From assembly GCA_951812975.1 (NCBI GenBank), contig CATOTC010000001.1, positions 744,001 to 808,000 on the forward strand: 64,000 nt of DNA, in the 5' to 3' direction. The notes below the pieces were generated by a model, which worked only from the letters and a program-made list of their open reading frames with translations, was not told the origin of the DNA and searched no databases. Position 1 is the stretch's first letter. Each line of letters starts with the position of its first letter. Made by a program: the position numbers and the translations under genes. Shown here piece after piece: positions 1-9,200 of the stretch. This DNA comes from an uncultured Acidimicrobiales bacterium. GTDB taxonomy: Bacteria; Actinomycetota; Acidimicrobiia; Acidimicrobiales; Aldehydirespiratoraceae.

Positions 1-489
1 CTCAAGCCGGTTGCCCGCGACGACGGGATCCACACCGCCGGCTCGTCAAGCCAGATCAGCGACGGTGCGGGTGCGGTGTTTATGATGACCCGAGAGAAGG
101 CCGAAGAACTCGGTCTGGAGCCGCTCGCCAGAATCGTCGACACCTGTCTTGTGGGCACCGATCCCGTGCTCATGCTGACCGGGCCCATCGATGCCACCCA
201 GAAGCTCCTCTCCGACAACAACCTCACTATCGACGACATCGGCCTCGTCGAGATCAACGAGGCCTTCGCCTCGGTTGTGCTGGCCTGGGAACGCGAACTC
301 TCGCCCGACATGAGCACCGTCAATCCCAACGGCGGAGCCATCGCGCTCGGTCATCCCCTCGGCGGAACGGGATCGATCCTGATGACCAAGGCGGTACACG
401 AGATGCAACGCAGCAACATCGAGTACGGCATAGTCACGATGTGCTGCGGCGGTGGTCTCGGAACAGGAACCCTGCTGCAGAAGCTCTAG
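1..489 (+). CDS. Acetyl-CoA acetyltransferase / thiolase, C-terminal part (5' truncated by window edge)
   Basis: Frame open from base 1: LKPVARDDGIHTAGSSSQISDGAGAVF, ...NPNGGAIALGHPLGGTGSILMTKAVHEM..., C-terminal CCGGGLGTGTLLQKL; thiolase GHPxGxTG and CxGGGxG signatures. Confidence 0.93.
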   Translation, partial: LKPVARDDGIHTAGSSSQISDGAGAVFMMTREKAEELGLEPLARIVDTCLVGTDPVLMLTGPIDATQKLLSDNNLTIDDIGLVEINEAFASVVLAWERELSPDMSTVNPNGGAIALGHPLGGTGSILMTKAVHEMQRSNIEYGIVTMCCGGGLGTGTLLQKL

Positions 490-504
490 CGGCTGTGGGG
501 TTCT

Positions 505-1059
505 CTACTGCTCGGACCAGAACTGGAGCCAGTGCTCGTCGTCGTAGGGAATCGAACCCAGACCGATCTGTCTGTCCGGCCAGTTGGCCGGTTCCTGAGC
601 CAGCGGCTCGGGTTCAGCGTGTCGCCAGCCGAGCCACAGCAGATGGCGCCTGCGGGTGAACTTCCAGACGCCTTCGATTCGGACATATCGGTCCTCGTAC
701 TTGATCAGCTGCTGAATCAAGCCCTCGGCACAGTCGTCGATGAATCCGTGCACCCAGACTGTGCCTCCCGCGGTCACCGCATCGCTGTCACAAGAACCTG
801 CGCTGGTGCTCGTCTGATCGAACTCGATGAGGTGGTTTGCCACCAACAGCACCGCTATACCGATTTCGCCGAGCGATTCCGCAAAGAACGCTCGTGCTGC
901 TTCGGCACCCTCGCCGTATTCACCGAACCGCGCGTCCGGACGGTAGAGCGATGCCAGCAGATCAAGGTCTCGGCGGTCGATCGCATCGGCGTACGCAAAC
1001 GCCAGCTGCCGGATCTCATCGCGCGCCACCGCCCGTTCGATTGCTGTCATCTCCCCCAT
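505..1059 (-). CDS. SnoaL-like / NTF2-fold protein
   Basis: AIERAVARDEIRQLAFAYADAIDRRDLDLLASLYRPDARF is the typical SnoaL_4 N-terminus. Confidence 0.78.
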   Translation of the reverse strand: MGEMTAIERAVARDEIRQLAFAYADAIDRRDLDLLASLYRPDARFGEYGEGAEAARAFFAESLGEIGIAVLLVANHLIEFDQTSTSAGSCDSDAVTAGGTVWVHGFIDDCAEGLIQQLIKYEDRYVRIEGVWKFTRRRHLLWLGWRHAEPEPLAQEPANWPDRQIGLGSIPYDDEHWLQFWSEQ

Positions 1060-1077
1060 AGGACCACAGTAGTACCC

Positions 1078-1533
1078 TCAAACAGGTTCGGTCCGCTCGG
1101 CTACCGCGGCGATAACATCTAGGAAACCGTCGATAGTGGCTACCGCAAAGTCCAGGAACGCCAAGCCTTCCGGGGATGGTTCAGGGTCGACGACCACCCC
1201 CCAGGAGACGTGGCATTCGTCTCCGTCGTCCCGTAGCACGAACGTGCCGTGATACAAGTCGAGGCCCGTGGGTCCGGTCACCGAATAGGCGTGCCGCCAT
1301 GGTGGTTCGAACGACAGCACCGTCTCCACCAACGGCTCGTCGGAATCCAGTAGTTCCTGCTGGCCCTGCAGTTTGAGGTGCAGCACCGCACCTTCGCCGT
1401 GCGGCGGTGGGTCACCCTCGACCACGTAGCCGCCGCAAGCCTGCTCGATCAGGTCGTGCAACACCTTCCAGGCGTGTTCACGCGGCGCCTTTACATGCCT
1501 CTCAAGCGAACGGGACACGTGTTTGGCGTTCAT
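1078..1533 (-). CDS. SRPBCC-family (START-like) protein
   Basis: VSRSLERHVKAPREHAWKVLHDLIEQACGG... fold-like pattern; size about 150 aa. Confidence 0.6.
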   Translation of the reverse strand: MNAKHVSRSLERHVKAPREHAWKVLHDLIEQACGGYVVEGDPPPHGEGAVLHLKLQGQQELLDSDEPLVETVLSFEPPWRHAYSVTGPTGLDLYHGTFVLRDDGDECHVSWGVVVDPEPSPEGLAFLDFAVATIDGFLDVIAAVAERTEPV

Positions 1534-1536
1534 GGC

Positions 1537-2292
1537 TCAATACCTCCGAACCGACATGGCATCCACAATCCTGTCACGGAATGCTGGTTTACAGATGATG
1601 AGACCCGGCGACCACGGATCGACCTTGTTGAAACAGAGTTCGCTGCCATCGACCCGGCAGGCCACCAGTCCCGCAGCTTCAGCCACCGCGGCAGGAGCGC
1701 ACACATCCCATTCATACAGCCCGCCACCATGGACATAAGCGTCGACTTCGCCGCGCACAACGGCCATCGCCTTCACCCCCGCTGACCCGACAGCCAATAT
1801 CTCGGCGTCGAGCGCTCTCTGCAACACACGACCGTCCACATGGCGACGCGAGCGTGAGACCAGCACCCGCGGCTGGTCCCCCACCCGTGACATGATCGGT
1901 ATCGGCGTCGGCTCGGTTGCCCAGGTCGTGTCCCATCCCGGTACCGCCACGGCTCCCGCGGTCGGTCTGTTCGCTTCGACCAGCGCCACATGAACCGACC
2001 AGTGGGCGCTCCACCCAAAATCATTGGAGCCGTCCAGCGGATCGACGATCCAAACCCGGTCAGCGGACAGCCGAGAGCTCAGATCGCGCCCCTCTTCGGA
2101 GAGGATCGCATCATCGGGACGATGCTCGGCCAGTTCTTTGACGATGAATTCATGCGCGGCACGATCGGCCGCGTACTCGAGCGACGTCCAGCGCTGATGC
2201 GAGCCTTCAGATGTTGCGAGCATGCGCTGCAATAGCCGGCCTGTCTCCGACGCAATACGAAACGCCAAGGCATGATCGGAGGAATCGGCCAT
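1537..2292 (-). CDS. Inositol monophosphatase family / CysQ-like 3'(2'),5'-bisphosphate nucleotidase
   Basis: ILSEEGRD...VWIVDPLDGSNDFGW metal-binding motif (DPLDGS) and C-terminal EWDVCAPAAVAEAAG. Confidence 0.88.
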   Translation of the reverse strand: MADSSDHALAFRIASETGRLLQRMLATSEGSHQRWTSLEYAADRAAHEFIVKELAEHRPDDAILSEEGRDLSSRLSADRVWIVDPLDGSNDFGWSAHWSVHVALVEANRPTAGAVAVPGWDTTWATEPTPIPIMSRVGDQPRVLVSRSRRHVDGRVLQRALDAEILAVGSAGVKAMAVVRGEVDAYVHGGGLYEWDVCAPAAVAEAAGLVACRVDGSELCFNKVDPWSPGLIICKPAFRDRIVDAMSVRRY

Positions 2293-2301
2293 TCAGACAG
2301 C

Positions 2302-3141
2302 TCAGATCGCCCAAGTCGAGACACTACTGCCGACAGCTATGTGTTGAGCACGAGCGACGATCTGCTCTCCGTATTGAGGATGGGGGAGGATGTAGAATCT
2401 CTCTTCCACGATCGCTTCGAACACCTTCTGCGCAACTTCGCTGGGCGGAATCCCCGAAGCAACCAGATCTCGCATCGCCTCGCGCCTGAATTCTCTTTCT
2501 TCGTTCGGTTCCTCCAGCGATACCAGGTGTTCGGGGATGTTCCGGTCAGAGTCGGCTATCCGAGTGTGCACGAATCCGGGACACAACACTGAGACTCTCA
2601 GGTTGGTGGTGTCACGAGTCTCGAGGGAGAGCACCTCGCTGACCGCGACAACACCGTACTTGGCCACCGTGTACGACCCCAGCGACGGCGTCGGAAGCAG
2701 CCCGGCCATTGAAGCTGTATTGACTATCGCGCATGGTTCTGAGTGAGCGACCATTGCAGGACCAAACGCCTTGATTCCATAGATCACCCCCATCAGATCA
2801 ACACCGAGCACCCAGTCCCAGACCCCGATGTCATCTGGTTCCAGTATCGGCCCGCCACCAGCGACCCCTGCGTTGTTGAACAGGATATGGACATCTCCGA
2901 AACGGTCGTGGGTAGCCTCGGCGAGAGCCTTGACTGAATCATTGTCGGCAACATTGGTGCGTTGTCCGAACACGCTCACGCCGTTCGCCTTGAACTCCCC
3001 AACCGCTGAGTCGAGGGCAGCCTGCTCGATGTCGGCAATGACCAGGTTCATTCGCTCGCTGCCCAATCGTTCGGCCACCGCATGACCGATGCCGCTGGCG
3101 CCGCCGGTTATCACCGCAGTCTTTCCCCTGAATTCGCGCAT
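2302..3141 (-). CDS. Short-chain dehydrogenase/reductase (SDR)
   Basis: TGGASGIG cofactor motif, NNAG, S-Y-x3-K (YTVAK). Confidence 0.92.
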   Translation of the reverse strand: MREFRGKTAVITGGASGIGHAVAERLGSERMNLVIADIEQAALDSAVGEFKANGVSVFGQRTNVADNDSVKALAEATHDRFGDVHILFNNAGVAGGGPILEPDDIGVWDWVLGVDLMGVIYGIKAFGPAMVAHSEPCAIVNTASMAGLLPTPSLGSYTVAKYGVVAVSEVLSLETRDTTNLRVSVLCPGFVHTRIADSDRNIPEHLVSLEEPNEEREFRREAMRDLVASGIPPSEVAQKVFEAIVEERFYILPHPQYGEQIVARAQHIAVGSSVSTWAI

Positions 3142-3204
3142 TGGATGATCCTTGCATCTAACCCCGCATGAACAGAAGTCAGGTCGCTGTAGAACTCCCG
3201 CGGG

Positions 3205-3807
3205 TCAGCCGGCCACTGAACTGAGCTGGTGAAGCGAAACAGCGTAGTTCCCGTCGCGGTACCGCTCCTGCCCCCAGGTTGCCCACCGTCCCGCCAATGT
3301 CAGTCCGGCCGCGGCTGCGTGTCGGTCGTAGTCCGCCAGGCTGAGGCGACCAAGCTGGAAACCGGCCAGTATCAGTCCGTCTGGTTCAAGATGTCGGGCC
3401 ATGTTGACCAACACCGTTGCTTCGGTGCCCGATGCCAGGAAGATCATCACGTTTCCAGCCATCAAGATCAGGTCGAACCGTCGACCAAGATCAAGCACGC
3501 ACAGGTCTTCTTGAATCCAACACAACCCGGGTGCCTTTGATTCTGCTTCGGCGAGCATGTGCGGGTCGAGGTCCACCCCGACAACAGACACTCCGCGCCG
3601 GTCGAGTTCGATGGCGACGCGACCGGTGCCGCAACCAGCATCGAGCACCGAAGCCCCCGGCCCGTACCCATACGACTCGAGCAGTGCCGACACGAGGTCG
3701 GCCTCGCCGTGGACGGACTCACCGGCCGCTTCCATGGCTGCCCATCTGCTGTCGTACTCGGCACCGCTGCGAACGTCGCCGCGGTCACTCCATCTGCTCA
3801 TGGTCAC
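3205..3807 (-). CDS. Class I SAM-dependent methyltransferase
   Basis: VLDAGCGTGRVAIELDRRGVSVVGVDLDPHML motif I/II. Confidence 0.88.
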   Translation of the reverse strand: MTMSRWSDRGDVRSGAEYDSRWAAMEAAGESVHGEADLVSALLESYGYGPGASVLDAGCGTGRVAIELDRRGVSVVGVDLDPHMLAEAESKAPGLCWIQEDLCVLDLGRRFDLILMAGNVMIFLASGTEATVLVNMARHLEPDGLILAGFQLGRLSLADYDRHAAAAGLTLAGRWATWGQERYRDGNYAVSLHQLSSVAG

Positions 3808-3880
3808 CTCTGTGGATCACCGACGAACGATACAGTCCAGCGTCGCGCAGATCCCTCCTCGGGTTCGAACCGAATCGGGG

Positions 3881-6235
3881 ATGAGCACTAGGGTTCAGCA
3901 AGTGAAATCCACTCGGCGCGATCGCGGGCCCCTGGCGCAGACACACTCCCACGACACCCAGCGGTCGCCCCGACCGCTGACAATGTTGCTGTTGCTCGGA
4001 GTGTCGTTCACGCTGATCTCGATTCTCTTCTTCGCACCGGCGAGTTCGGCCCAGGACGCTCCAACGAACCGGACTGAGTGCAGCAACCCCACTGATGATT
4101 TCGTGGTGTTCTGCCTGGCGTTCGAGTCGATTGTCGACCATTTCGTCGACGGGGTCGTGGTAGCGGACTTGGCGGAGGCCGCAATACAGGGCCTGATCGA
4201 CGCCAACCTCGCGCCCAGAACGACTCATCCGCCGCCCTGTGCAGTACCTGCGCCCGAATTCGAAGCGGTGTGCGCGGAGATCGACAAGGTCGAGGACACG
4301 CGTACAGCAGCGCTTGTTGCGACGAACGCGATCCTGGCATCCCTCAACGACTCGAACACCCGGTATCTGGCGCCCCTGCAGACGAGAAGGTTTTTCAGCC
4401 TTTTGAGCGCCGGCAACTCCAGGGCCGGAATCGGTATCGAATTCGCTCTGTTGGGACCCGACGGTGAACCGTGTTCCGCGCTCAGCGACACCTGTTTCTT
4501 GACCATTACCGAGGTCTATCCGGCGAGTCCTGCCGACGCGGCGGGCCTGATGGTCGGAGACGTGATCGTCGAGTACGGAAAGACAGTCGCTGACCACACT
4601 TGCAGCGAACTGCTGGACCTCGACGACCGGGACTACCTCGGTGAGTCTGTCGCGGTGGTGGTGCGGCGCGACGGCGTCGAGGTCCACCACTTCTTGGGGA
4701 CGGCGGAAGTGGTCGATCCTCTGGTGTCGAGTCGAATCGTTGATGACAGCATCGGCTACATCCGACTCGACGTGTTCGCCACCGGAGCTGCTGAGCTGTT
4801 TGCAGCCGAGCTCAGCGATCTCCTCAGCGCTGGTGTCGAGTCCATCGTGGTAGATCTCCGAAACAACCCCGGCGGGTATCTGAGCGTCACCTCAGAGATC
4901 GTCGACCTGTTCCTTGCGATGGGCGATCTCAACCATCGGACACGGTCGGTTCGAGAGGACTCATCCTTCTTTGCGGATTCTGACGGCATCGCTTCGGACG
5001 CCATCGCGCTCCCGATGGCAGTAGCCGTGAATGGCGGCTCGGCTTCGGGTTCTGAGCTGTTCATCCTGGCCATGCGGGGAAACAACCGGGCCAAGATCGT
5101 CGGCACGACGACCTTTGGAAAGTCAACCGGTCAGTTGACGTTTACTGCCGTGTCCTCCAACGGCGCGGTGTTGGGCGCAATCCGCGTAACGAGCCTGAGA
5201 TTCCTCGGTCCGGACGGCCTCAGTGCATCAGGCGGGATCCAACCCGACACAGTCTCGGAAATATCGGGCTGTGCACATCCTATTGGTGTCGCCCGTGAAG
5301 CGGTCGCGTCGCTCGTCCCGCGCGTCTCACAGTTGGCCTTCACCTCCACTCCCGCGGCAGATTCCTACGAAACGGGCGAAAGAGTCACGGTGACTGTTCA
5401 GTTCGACGCTCCGGTCGTTGTCGATACGGAGGACGGGGAGCCGTCCCTGAACCTTGAAATAGGCAACGACGTCCGAAAGGCCGCCTACGTTGCCACGTCG
5501 ACGGACGACGGAGTCAGCACTGTCGAGTTCGAGTACACGCTCAACGACGACGCCGACTACGACGGCATCAGCATCGGGGCCGATTCGATCAACTTGAACG
5601 GGGCGACGATTCGTCGGGCCGCGGTCGGTTGGGATGCGCACCTCGACCACCCGATGCTCACCGCCGACCCAGCCCAAGTCGTTGCGGCCGACCCCGAGCG
5701 GTATTTCACCGATATCGCCGAGACGTCGTTTGTTGACGCCATCAACTGGCTTCGACACACCGGAATTACCACAGGCTGCGGAACAGCCACCTACTGCCCA
5801 GACCTGCCCGTCACCCGCGGCCAAATGGCCGCCTTGTTGAACCGGGCACTGCAACTGCCCGCCGCGGACCAAGACTATTTCAGCGACGACGACGACTCGA
5901 CGTTCCAAGACGACATCAACCGCCTCCGACAAGCCGAAATCACCACAGGCTGCGGAACAGACACCTACTGTCCGAACCTGCCCGTCACCCGCGGCCAAAT
6001 GGCCGCCTTGTTGAACCGGGCACTGCAACTGCCCGCCGCGGACCAAGACTATTTCAGCGACGACGACGACTCGACGTTCCAAGACGACATCAACCGCCTC
6101 CGACAAGCCAAAATCACCACAGGCTGCGGAACAGACACCTACTGTCCGAACCTGCCCGTCACCCGCGGCCAGATGGCCGCCTTCCTCCACCGGGCCCGAG
6201 ACCTCATCGCGGCTGCCCGTCAACAGACTCCGTGA
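3881..6235 (+). CDS. Secreted S41-family (C-terminal-processing type) peptidase with PDZ, beta-sandwich domain and C-terminal SLH-like repeats
   Basis: Signal peptide (LTMLLLLGVSFTLISILFFAPASSAQ), PDZ (GLMVGDVIVEYG), S41 core (SIVVDLRNNPGGYL...NGGSASGSELFILAM), then three YFxDxxxxxFxDxINxLRxxxITTGCGxxTYCPxLPVTRGQMAAxLxRA units. Start chosen at ATG 3881 in the same frame as the longer ORF. Confidence 0.88.
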   Translation: MSTRVQQVKSTRRDRGPLAQTHSHDTQRSPRPLTMLLLLGVSFTLISILFFAPASSAQDAPTNRTECSNPTDDFVVFCLAFESIVDHFVDGVVVADLAEAAIQGLIDANLAPRTTHPPPCAVPAPEFEAVCAEIDKVEDTRTAALVATNAILASLNDSNTRYLAPLQTRRFFSLLSAGNSRAGIGIEFALLGPDGEPCSALSDTCFLTITEVYPASPADAAGLMVGDVIVEYGKTVADHTCSELLDLDDRDYLGESVAVVVRRDGVEVHHFLGTAEVVDPLVSSRIVDDSIGYIRLDVFATGAAELFAAELSDLLSAGVESIVVDLRNNPGGYLSVTSEIVDLFLAMGDLNHRTRSVREDSSFFADSDGIASDAIALPMAVAVNGGSASGSELFILAMRGNNRAKIVGTTTFGKSTGQLTFTAVSSNGAVLGAIRVTSLRFLGPDGLSASGGIQPDTVSEISGCAHPIGVAREAVASLVPRVSQLAFTSTPAADSYETGERVTVTVQFDAPVVVDTEDGEPSLNLEIGNDVRKAAYVATSTDDGVSTVEFEYTLNDDADYDGISIGADSINLNGATIRRAAVGWDAHLDHPMLTADPAQVVAADPERYFTDIAETSFVDAINWLRHTGITTGCGTATYCPDLPVTRGQMAALLNRALQLPAADQDYFSDDDDSTFQDDINRLRQAEITTGCGTDTYCPNLPVTRGQMAALLNRALQLPAADQDYFSDDDDSTFQDDINRLRQAKITTGCGTDTYCPNLPVTRGQMAAFLHRARDLIAAARQQTP
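5771..6182 (+). repeat. Tandem repeat, period 174 bp (58 aa), encoding SLH-like units
   Basis: ACAGGCTGCGGAACA begins at 5771, 5945 and 6119 (exact 174-bp spacing); units 2 and 3 agree over long stretches at nucleotide level. Confidence 0.93.
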
Positions 6236-6302
6236 ACCCGTCGGTGCCCGACTTTTTCCGAAAACTGCCGCTCTCAACGTTTTGCCTGATTAGCTCAAAG
6301 TC

Positions 6303-7895
6303 GTGAGCACGACACGAACGAGCCGATTCCCGGCACCCACGACGGGAGATCTGATCGCGGGGATCTCGGTAGCGCTGGTGTTGCTGCCCCAGGCGCTGGC
6401 GTACGCGGAGATCGCCGGCGTTCCGCCACATGTGGGGCTGTTCGCCGCGGCTCTGCCTCCTCTGCTGGCCGCCCCTTTCGTGTCGTCGCCCTACCTCCAG
6501 ACGGGTCCGGTAGCACTCACTGCGCTGCTGACCTTCGGTGCGCTATCGGGGCTGGAGAGCACGGGCACCGCTTCCTACATCGAGCTTGCTGCGCTTTTGG
6601 CGCTGATCGTGGGAGTCGTCCGAGTCCTCCTCGGTCTGCTACGGCTCGGCATCGTCGCCTACCTCATGTCGCAACCGGTGCTGACCGGCTTCACAGCCAG
6701 CGCCGCGATTCTCATCGTGGCCTCGCAGGTTCCTTCGATGTTCGACGTGGACCCCGACGCCGAGGGGATCCTCGCCCGGGCCCTGTGGGTACTGTCACGA
6801 CCGGACCACTGGGATGCGACCGCAATGGCGCTCAGCGTGACCACCGTGGCGGTGGTGTTGGGGGCACGGCGAGTTCACCGGCTCTTCCCCGGCGTGTTGC
6901 TGGCAGTCGTTGCGACCGTGCTGTGGAGCGAAGCCACCGACTACGACGGGACCGTCGTCGGCGACCTTCCCGGGGGCTTCATCAGCCTGAGCCTCGACCT
7001 TCCCTACAGTCAGGTCCCGTCGCTGATAGTCGCAGGGATCGTCATCGCGCTGGTCGGGTTCGCCGAACCCGCATCCATCGCCCGGACCTTCGCAACCCAG
7101 GATCGTATGCGCTGGTCGGCGAACCGCGAGTTCCTCGGTCAAGGCGTCGCCAACATCGCCTCAGGCATCTCGGGAGGATTCCCCGTGGGCGGATCATTCT
7201 CCCGCAGTTCGCTGAACCGCCTCGCCGGGGCACAGACGCAGTGGTCGGGCGCGATCACCGGGGCTTTCGTCATGGCCGCGATCCCGTTGTCGGCCACACT
7301 GAAGTCCCTGCCGACCGCCGTGTTGGGGGCGATCGTGTTGACCGCGGCCTACCGTCTCGTCGACGTTGGGGCCATGCTCAGGATCGCCCGCGGCTCGCGA
7401 CTGCAGGGACTCGTCGTCTTCGGCACTTTCGCAGCGACCCTGCTGTTCGCGCCCAACGTCGAACGCGGCGTGATCGTCGGCGTGGCCCTCGCCGTCACAG
7501 TCCATCTCATCCGCGAGCTCCGGGTCGACCACACCCACGAGGTCGACCACGACACCCTGGTGCTGAGGCCCCGCGGGGTTATCTGGTTCGTGACCGCCCC
7601 TCATCTCGAAGCACGCTTCATCGCAGCTCGGGCCGAGCATCCCCAACTTCAGAACTTGCGTATCGACTTCGCCAACGTGGGGCGTGTCGACTACGGGGGC
7701 GCGGCGACTCTGGCCGAACTCGTCGATGACGCGGTGGACGCGGGTCTGACCGTGGAAATCGTCAATATTGCGCCCCACGCAAAACGTTCTGTCGCTGCGC
7801 ATCTCGGCGGTCGTCACGGAGTTCCAACACTCGATGAGTTGGCCGACGACGAGCGACATCAGTGGCGGCTCCGCCGAAAGCCTCGGAGTCCTTAG
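6303..7895 (+). CDS. SulP-family anion permease with C-terminal STAS domain
   Basis: GLFAAALPPLLAAPFVSSPYLQTGPVALTALL, NIASGISGGFPVGGSFSRSSLNRLAGAQT, C-terminal STAS-like VDYGGAATLAELVDDA; GTG start. Confidence 0.9.
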   Translation: MSTTRTSRFPAPTTGDLIAGISVALVLLPQALAYAEIAGVPPHVGLFAAALPPLLAAPFVSSPYLQTGPVALTALLTFGALSGLESTGTASYIELAALLALIVGVVRVLLGLLRLGIVAYLMSQPVLTGFTASAAILIVASQVPSMFDVDPDAEGILARALWVLSRPDHWDATAMALSVTTVAVVLGARRVHRLFPGVLLAVVATVLWSEATDYDGTVVGDLPGGFISLSLDLPYSQVPSLIVAGIVIALVGFAEPASIARTFATQDRMRWSANREFLGQGVANIASGISGGFPVGGSFSRSSLNRLAGAQTQWSGAITGAFVMAAIPLSATLKSLPTAVLGAIVLTAAYRLVDVGAMLRIARGSRLQGLVVFGTFAATLLFAPNVERGVIVGVALAVTVHLIRELRVDHTHEVDHDTLVLRPRGVIWFVTAPHLEARFIAARAEHPQLQNLRIDFANVGRVDYGGAATLAELVDDAVDAGLTVEIVNIAPHAKRSVAAHLGGRHGVPTLDELADDERHQWRLRRKPRSP

Positions 7896-7944
7896 AGCGC
7901 CCGCAAACAGGTGCGAGCCTGTCGTGTGGCGGCGGTGTCATTCC

Positions 7945-8074
7945 CGCTCTTGTTCGCTGCGCTCGACTCTCGCTCTTGTTCGCTTCCGTTCGACTACCGC
8001 TCTTGTTCGCTCCGCTCACGGGCCGCTAGGCCGCGGGCGGGCCGCTCGGGACACGGGCGGGCCGCTCGGGACAC
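7945..8074. repeat. Intergenic degenerate tandem repeats: CGCTCTTGTTCGCT(N)CG(C)TCGACT x3 (period 26-28 bp) followed by GGGCGGGCCGCTCGGGACAC x2 (period 20 bp)
   Basis: Copies start at 7945, 7971, 7999 and at 8035, 8055; lies between convergent genes ending at 7895 and 8150. Confidence 0.85.
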
Positions 8075-8149
8075 GGCCTCGGGCCTTATGGGCCGCATTG
8101 TCCCACCCTTTCGCTCGGCGGATGAGAGCGCAGGTTCTCCAGGCGGTTC

Positions 8150-9157
8150 TCAGCCCTTCACCAGATCCGCTATGAGATGCAGTTCCTCGGGTGTCCGGGC
8201 GGCCACGTTGAGCATCGTGACCGGACTCTCCTGCCAAGCTTGAAGCCGATCACGGATCCGATCGACGGAACCGACCAGCGAGATCTCATCTGCGAACTCG
8301 GTGGGGACCATGGCGATCGCCTCATCGCGCCTTCCCTCGAAGAACAGGTCCTGGATCTTGTATGCCTCCTGCTCATAGCCCATTCGCGCCATCAACTTGG
8401 TGTGATAGTTCTGCCCCTTCGCACCCATGCCGCCGATGTAGAATCCGAGCGAGGCCTTGGTGGGATACAGCGCCTGTTCCACATCGTCGTGGACACGCAT
8501 CGAGACGTTGACCGCGATCTCGAAGTTGGGTCTCGCCATGGCCAACTCTTCGGCATAGACCTCAGGCCTGAACGGTGAGTAGTACAGCGGAATCCAACCG
8601 TCGGCGATCTCCACGGTCTGAGCAATGTTCTTCGGTCCCTCAGCCCCGATCCAAATGGGTATCTCGCGCAGCGGATGGGTCATCACCTTCAACGGCTTTC
8701 CCAGACCCTCCGAACCCGCTCCGTGATAGGGCATCTGAAAATGATCCCCCTGGAACTCCATGGGCCCCTCACGGCGGAAGACCCGGCGCAGGATATCGAC
8801 GTATTCGCGGGTACGGGCCAGAGGCTTGCGCGAAGGCATTCCGTACCAGCCTTCGACAACCTGAGGCCCGGACACACCAAGCCCCAGAATCGTGCGTCCG
8901 TTGGAAATGTGATCGAGGGTGATGGCATGCATGGCAGTAGCGGTCGGTGTGCGAGCCGAAATCTGCACAACTCCGGTTCCGAGCTTGACTCGTTCCGTGT
9001 GCGCTGCGATCAGCACGAGCGGACTGAAAGCATCAGAACCCCACGACTCAGCGGACCAGACTGCATCGAAACCGGCCTTCTCTGCTTCGACGCTCAGTTC
9101 CACGAAGTCTTCGGGCATTGTGCGACCCCAGTAGCCCCATATGAGTCCCAGTTCCAT
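8150..9157 (-). CDS. LLM-class (luciferase-like) F420-dependent oxidoreductase
   Basis: MELGLIWGYWGRTMPEDFVELSVEAEKAGFDAVWSAESWGSDAF, LGTGVVQISARTPTATAMHA, IWIGAEGPKN; start at 9157 rather than ORF-maximal 9316. Confidence 0.9.
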   Translation of the reverse strand: MELGLIWGYWGRTMPEDFVELSVEAEKAGFDAVWSAESWGSDAFSPLVLIAAHTERVKLGTGVVQISARTPTATAMHAITLDHISNGRTILGLGVSGPQVVEGWYGMPSRKPLARTREYVDILRRVFRREGPMEFQGDHFQMPYHGAGSEGLGKPLKVMTHPLREIPIWIGAEGPKNIAQTVEIADGWIPLYYSPFRPEVYAEELAMARPNFEIAVNVSMRVHDDVEQALYPTKASLGFYIGGMGAKGQNYHTKLMARMGYEQEAYKIQDLFFEGRRDEAIAMVPTEFADEISLVGSVDRIRDRLQAWQESPVTMLNVAARTPEELHLIADLVKG

Positions 9158-9200
9158 CACGGTTTCCTTCCCAGTTGAATGGACGCTTGATCTTGGCGGA

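Noticed and set aside
5327-6277. 316-aa minus-strand ORF with internal repeats (VEEGGHLAAGDGQVRTVGVCSAACGDFG)
   Set aside because: Repeats are just the antisense reading of the SLH-encoding DNA repeat; the sense frame has clear domains.
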